This document shows positions 59,501 through 64,000 of a stretch of DNA of 64,000 nucleotides, one piece after another (the first letter of the stretch is position 1; every line of letters begins with the position of its first letter). The notes beneath the pieces were generated by a model. It worked only from the letters and a program-made list of their open reading frames with translations. It was not told the DNA's origin and ran no database searches. This DNA is from Apoda limacodes (Eukaryota; Arthropoda; Insecta; Lepidoptera; Limacodidae), in NCBI GenBank assembly GCA_946406115.1, contig OX291545.1, forward strand, positions 3,410,001 through 3,474,000. The letters are read 5' to 3'. The position numbers and the translations under genes were made by a program.

Positions 59501-60541
59501 ATGTGAATGTAGGACACCTACCTAAAAGATTTCAGGAATGGTTCAGTGCGTGTGATTGTGACTATTATCCACTGAGTTACTATTAGGTATTTCTAAGTAA
59601 CATAAACTCAGTGCTATCAGGTTGATATTTAAAAATTTTAAACATTTCAAAATTGACCTTTAGCATACAATTATAGTTTTGTTTGTTTGACACACTGAGA
59701 CCTGATGTTTGTTATTTGAGCTTTTCTAAAGCTCGCACAGCTTTTGGTGTAATATCATATATATGAAGATCAAAACATAAGATATTAGATAATAGAGAGT
59801 AGTTAGTGGGTAAGTAAAATAAATTATGGAAGCGATTGATAATTTGCTTTAGAGGTTTTTGTGTTTGTTTGCGAAATTTAAAATTCTCGAGACAAAGGCA
59901 AGTTTAATAACTTTTATTAATCCTTCAGGTTCTGATTTATGTAAGTTTTAGGTTTGCAACTAAATTTGCGCGAAAACGGCTTATTTACGCGATCTAGCCT
60001 ATACGTTAACTTTAAATAAATTTGCCAGTGGATATGAAATGTAGGAAATGTTTGGCTGAAATGCCCATAATTGATGACATTCTGTCACAAAACTAATTAA
60101 AATTGTTTGTGTTCTCAAGCAGAGTAACGAGGCTTATTTTACAAATACCTTTTAATTATTGCATTTTATTTTGAGGCACCAGAGCATGCGAGATCGTGAA
60201 ACGTGGCTAATGAATATAGTAAGAGAGGATTCGTGTATTGGTTATGAGAAATGTATGAAACATCGTCATTATATTATTATAGAATTCCTAGAAAATGTTT
60301 TTATATACCTAATGCCTAAAATTGTCAGAAAATGTGTAAGATTTTAAATATGAACAAACACAACATAAAACAACTTTTATAATAATACCTTAGTACATTA
60401 ACACAAAGAATCAGCAAACTTTACCCTTCATATGAAGTTTAAAAAGCATTGAAAATTACTTTTGGAACCAACATTATCAGTGTCAGTGGCTTTTTTTGGC
60501 ACTAACTGAATCATCTTTCTAGTATCCCGGGTGGATAGTCC
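59501..60541. other. intergenic, no gene seen
   Basis: AT-rich. The open frame at 60159-60347 lacks coding composition. Confidence 0.3.
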
Positions 60542-60549
60542 TTCATAGG

Positions 60550-60780
60550 CAGGGTTGCCATAATTATTCGGAACTGATACGGGACATTTAAGCTGATATC
60601 TCTCGAGATTAGCAATAAATTTTGAAAAAAACTATATTTTGGTGCCATTTTATTGAATTTTTCATTAAATTGAAGATATGCGAAATTCATTTTGACGAAA
60701 AACGGGACACAATAGCAATACGGGACGAGCATCTCAAATACGGTGACAGACCCGTATAAATGGGACGTATGGCAACCCTA
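60550..60780. mobile_element. hAT-like MITE, 231 bp, perfect 8-bp target duplication TTCATAGG
   Basis: The ends CAGGGTTGCCATA and (reverse complement) TAGGGTTGCCATA are hAT-type. TTCATAGG is present at 60542-60549 and 60781-60788 without change. It is internally AT-rich and has no transposase. The minus-strand open frame at 60511-60732 is not a gene. Confidence 0.88.
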
Positions 60781-60788
60781 TTCATAGG

Positions 60789-61105
60789 AGACCTTCTCAC
60801 GCTAAGTCTTCCAAACCGCGGACTCATAATTTTCATAAAAATATATTTAATTCTCATGCCGATGAGAGTTTTTATAAAAAATCGGTATAATGCTATTTTG
60901 TATACATTTCCTTAAGGAATTGCATGCATTATATTATATTGAATATGTATAATATAATGCACACAATATATCCTAGAAGGTGTATGTATTGAAGAACAAT
61001 TCCTACGTATCTCACATTTCCGATAACATACCCGTATATACATATATCAAACGCGTGCGAGGAGCAGGCGAACCTAGCGAACAATAAGACTCACATATAC
61101 CTATT
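60789..61105. other. intergenic, no gene seen
   Basis: AT-rich, with a TGCATTATATTATATTGAAT palindrome-like stretch at 60925-60965. Confidence 0.3.
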
Positions 61106-61435
61106 GAGAACCACTGGGTCATATTATATGTAGAGGCGGTCACTGTCTGCTTGAACCACTGGGTTATATTAAATGTATATAGAGACGGTCACTGTCTGCT
61201 TGAACCACTGGGTTATATTATATGTATATAGAGACAGTCACTGTCTGCCAGAACCACTGGGTTATATTAAATGCATATAGAGACGGTCACTGTCTGCTAA
61301 AACCACTGGGTTATATTATATGTAGAGACGGTCACTGTCTGCTTGAACCACTGAGTAATATTATATGTACATAGAGACGGTCACTATCTGCTCGAACCAC
61401 TGGGTTATATTATATGTATTATATTATATGTATAT
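61106..61435. repeat. 49-bp minisatellite, seven copies (two of 45 bp)
   Basis: AACCACTGGG falls at 61109, 61154, 61203, 61252, 61301, 61346 and 61395 (the 61346 copy reads AACCACTGAG). Each is followed by TTATATTATATGTATATAGA and GACGGTCACTGTCTGCT. The 45-bp forms lack one TATA step. Confidence 0.95.
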
Positions 61436-61797
61436 ATGGCTGTAAGAAGTCAAATGAAGCGATCTCATTTTAGCTCTTAAAATCATTCCTAAAAATACTA
61501 TTGCATCTACCGTCTCTGGTGCTTAGCGTAGTGTCGTGCTGGTATACAACACTAACCCATTCGGATAGTGTAATGTCCCGACACCGGTGTGTTAGCACTG
61601 ACGACTTCAACCTCAACCTCAAACAGGGTCCATGCTGTTGCTGTCAATTTTATATCTACATTATCAAACCATCATATATGATAGATTAGCTCGGGGTATT
61701 TCGAATATTTTCTGGGGTTAGTGTTGCAACTACCTACATTTGAAAATAATTCAGTATTTACGCAAATTCTAAGGAGGTGGATTCAAGTATTATGAGT

Positions 61798-61925
61798 ATT
61801 TTCTGCCCACTGTGGTACCTTTACTTTCTGCCCACCGTGGTTCCTTTTACTTTCTGCCCAACTGGGTTCCTTTTACTTTCTGCCCAACATGGTTCCTTTT
61901 ACTTTCTGCACACCGTGGTTCCTTT
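61798..61925. repeat. 25-27-bp minisatellite, five copies
   Basis: TTTACTTTCTGCCCACCGTG plus GTTCC recurs with small changes. The plus-strand open frame here is an artefact. Confidence 0.93.
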
Positions 61926-63760
61926 ACTTATCGCCGAATTGCCAATGGCATCTTGCCACTGACTCTATAAATAGGTAGGTAACTTCTGCATACAATTTAG
62001 AACAATTATCGCTAAATATGCAAAGTGTATTTATTTTGGTGTTATTATAATGGATAGAAAGAATGAGAAGTAATTACAGTGCAAGACACAGACAAAGGTC
62101 ACGCCTCATGCAGCCGCCTAGCCGCACGCCAAGCGCCATACGCCAGGGGTGTGACCGTGAGACGTTGCATCTGTGAATGTTAAGTACATACCAGAGCCTA
62201 AAAGTAGATGGTTGTGGACAAACTATGTAAGAGCTATTCACGTTACAATTAAATAACTGCTATAATTTATTACGCTTGATTGGACTAAGTTTTATAAATG
62301 TATTTGTTCTAACACGTAGGTAATAGTAATTATAGTCCCAGCATTTATAGTGGACTATATAAATAAAATACATAAATAAAATAATTGTCATTACCTCACA
62401 AGTGCGTAATAGACACTGAATAGATGCTGAAAACGGTGCAGTAAAGGCTGCTTTATGAGTAAGCGTGTTTAATAAATTATTATCTATGTTTGCAGATTAT
62501 TGTATGCTACATACATAATATTATACCGTATAATATTTTATATTATATTGTATAATATTTTAAACGATTATTCATAATATTATAAATAACATATATTGAT
62601 ATCGATCGAGACGCAGAACACTCAAATTACCGGTTAGTGCTCGACGTCGTGATTCATATGTAACCCAATTACAATTAACGATTGTAATTAATCAATTGTA
62701 ATTATACACGGCATATATCACGATCGCTGCGAGACTGACACATAGTCGACATCGACACGTCACTACAGAATAGAGTACCTTTCTAACGACTTCGAAACAA
62801 ATAGACTGTGCGTTTTGATATCGCAATATAAAATCGCGTACGTAACTAACTGACCTATCACTCTATTACCTCTTGCCGTTTTTACGCCTAATTTACGTTT
62901 TGTGGTTGTATGATAAATGTTACTTTAAATGATCATCATTGTGATAGTTTGTGTACCTACCCACAACCGCTTTGGTAACGTTTCGTAACTTATCCTATCA
63001 CCATTTATTCTCGTCCCTTGCACCCGACAATTTCCGTGTGGATTCACCATTGAATTATATCTATATCTCTCCCCGAAGTTAATAGTAAAGTTCAAAAGAT
63101 TTGGCTAATAGTATTCCGATTATTATAATGTAGTAAATATAATAAATATTAGATAGTAAAGAAGTATTGTCATGTTTTTACTTGCTATTATTTAACTCGC
63201 AATGCTTCCTTTTTCGTTTTTTTTCCCTTCCATCTTATGGTGGAATCTTGCAAGCTTAATTAAACATACTTCCTGTTATCACCCTTCGATGAAATTTCAC
63301 ATACTTACTAAGCTCGGACGATAATACAATATTCCACAGTTACTTTGACCAACAACCCCCTCCCAGAGTTGTACCAGGGGTACAACCTAGAGGTGGAGGT
63401 GAAAAATTTAAAAATCTTCAAAATGGGTATCCGGGGGTTTAGAGTGTCGCAGATCACGAATTTGATGTTCATTTTAATGTTATCACCTCCTGGCATATGC
63501 AGGAAGTGCACCTGAAGGTGGACATTAGGTAGGAACGTGAAAATTTAATTACTAATTTATATTGTAGATAATATCGTTCTCCAAGTTCTCATCACCCAAC
63601 TTATTAAACTTGGGCAAATAAACTATAAAAATTCAATTAAATTATCACTAAAAAGTATAAAATAAAAAAAGTACGTTAGTAGTTAGTAAGTAAGTTTTTT
63701 AAAAACTTGCTTTTCTTAAAACATTAAAATCATATAAAAATTCAATCTAACCAAAAATTG
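61926..63760. other. intergenic, no gene seen
   Basis: AT-rich, with a GC-rich patch at 62095-62165 and ATTACAAT / ATTGTAAT palindromes at 62665-62705. No supported gene, RNA or transposon end. Confidence 0.3.
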
Positions 63761-63764
63761 TACT

Positions 63765-64000
63765 AAAAAGTAAAAATTTTTTTTTTTAAAATGAATATAA
63801 TATTTTTTTATATCCACGCACGACTGCAAGAAAAGCAAGGCGTGCGCACTTACATACAATCACTTGATAAACTCTCAATTAATATCCACTAAAACTCTAG
63901 CACGTCAAATATTCGTGTGTAGCGCACGCCTTGCTTTTCTTGCAGTCGTTCGTGGATAGAAAAAAAATTATATTCATTTTGAAAAATTATTTTTTACTTT
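63765..64000. mobile_element. fold-back (long inverted repeat) element, running to the window edge
   Basis: 63824-63847 (CTGCAAGAAAAGCAAGGCGT plus GCGC) is the exact reverse complement of 63922-63945. Complementarity continues outward through ATGAATATAAT-type sequence to the T-rich ends (AAAGTAAAAA against TTTTTACTTT). Loop about 75 bases. The right end may extend beyond the window, so its terminus and target duplication are not visible. Confidence 0.8.

Overview
This is a eukaryotic, AT-rich, repeat-laden stretch of an insect genome, most likely a moth or butterfly. The evidence is short GC-rich coding exons with GT-AG splice sites inside long AT-rich introns, jockey-type LINE fragments, tRNA-headed SINEs ending in (ATT)n, and several interspersed repeat tails that I know from Lepidoptera. 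No operon, CRISPR array, phage or bacterial gene is visible. The species cannot be named from the sequence.

Host genes are few. (1) The extreme left end (1-86, + strand) is the last coding exon of a gene that starts outside the window; its 3' UTR runs to a poly(A) signal at 541. (2) The best gene is on the minus strand. It has four coding exons between 16465 and 9969 that join in phase into a 265-residue protein with two Ras-association (RA) domains, an SH3-ligand-like PPLPPR motif and a tyrosine-rich tail, and a poly(A) signal follows. Its domain layout matches the Drosophila RTK-signalling feedback protein Rau. (3) A Ser-rich exon at 54963-55152 (minus) and a possible first exon ending at 59392 suggest another minus-strand gene or a distal 5' part of a longer transcript.

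The rest is mobile or repetitive DNA. At 630-4908 lies an almost complete pogo/Tigger-type transposon with TA target duplication, terminal inverted repeats and a transposase frame of 930 codons broken only by three in-frame stops. At 6657-8190 is a 1.5-kb inverted-repeat element flanked by TAA that carries an internal 104-bp satellite array. hAT-like non-autonomous elements with intact 8-bp target duplications sit at 28557-29204 and 60550-60780. Fold-back elements are at 40940-41185 and 63765-64000. Jockey-like LINE remnants lie at 30557-32230 and 33735-34390 (plus strand), and at 19688-20140, 35788-35938 and 43385-44965 (minus strand). About fifteen unrelated minisatellite arrays are scattered through the window (largest: 73 bp x 10, 22 bp x about 27, 22 bp x about 20, 104 bp x 8).

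I see no multi-gene system. The observations most worth following are the single-frame pogo transposase with a perfect hairpin at one of its stops, the satellite-carrying TAA-flanked element, a pair of identical 198-bp inverted copies 13.6 kb apart, and the rau-like gene model.
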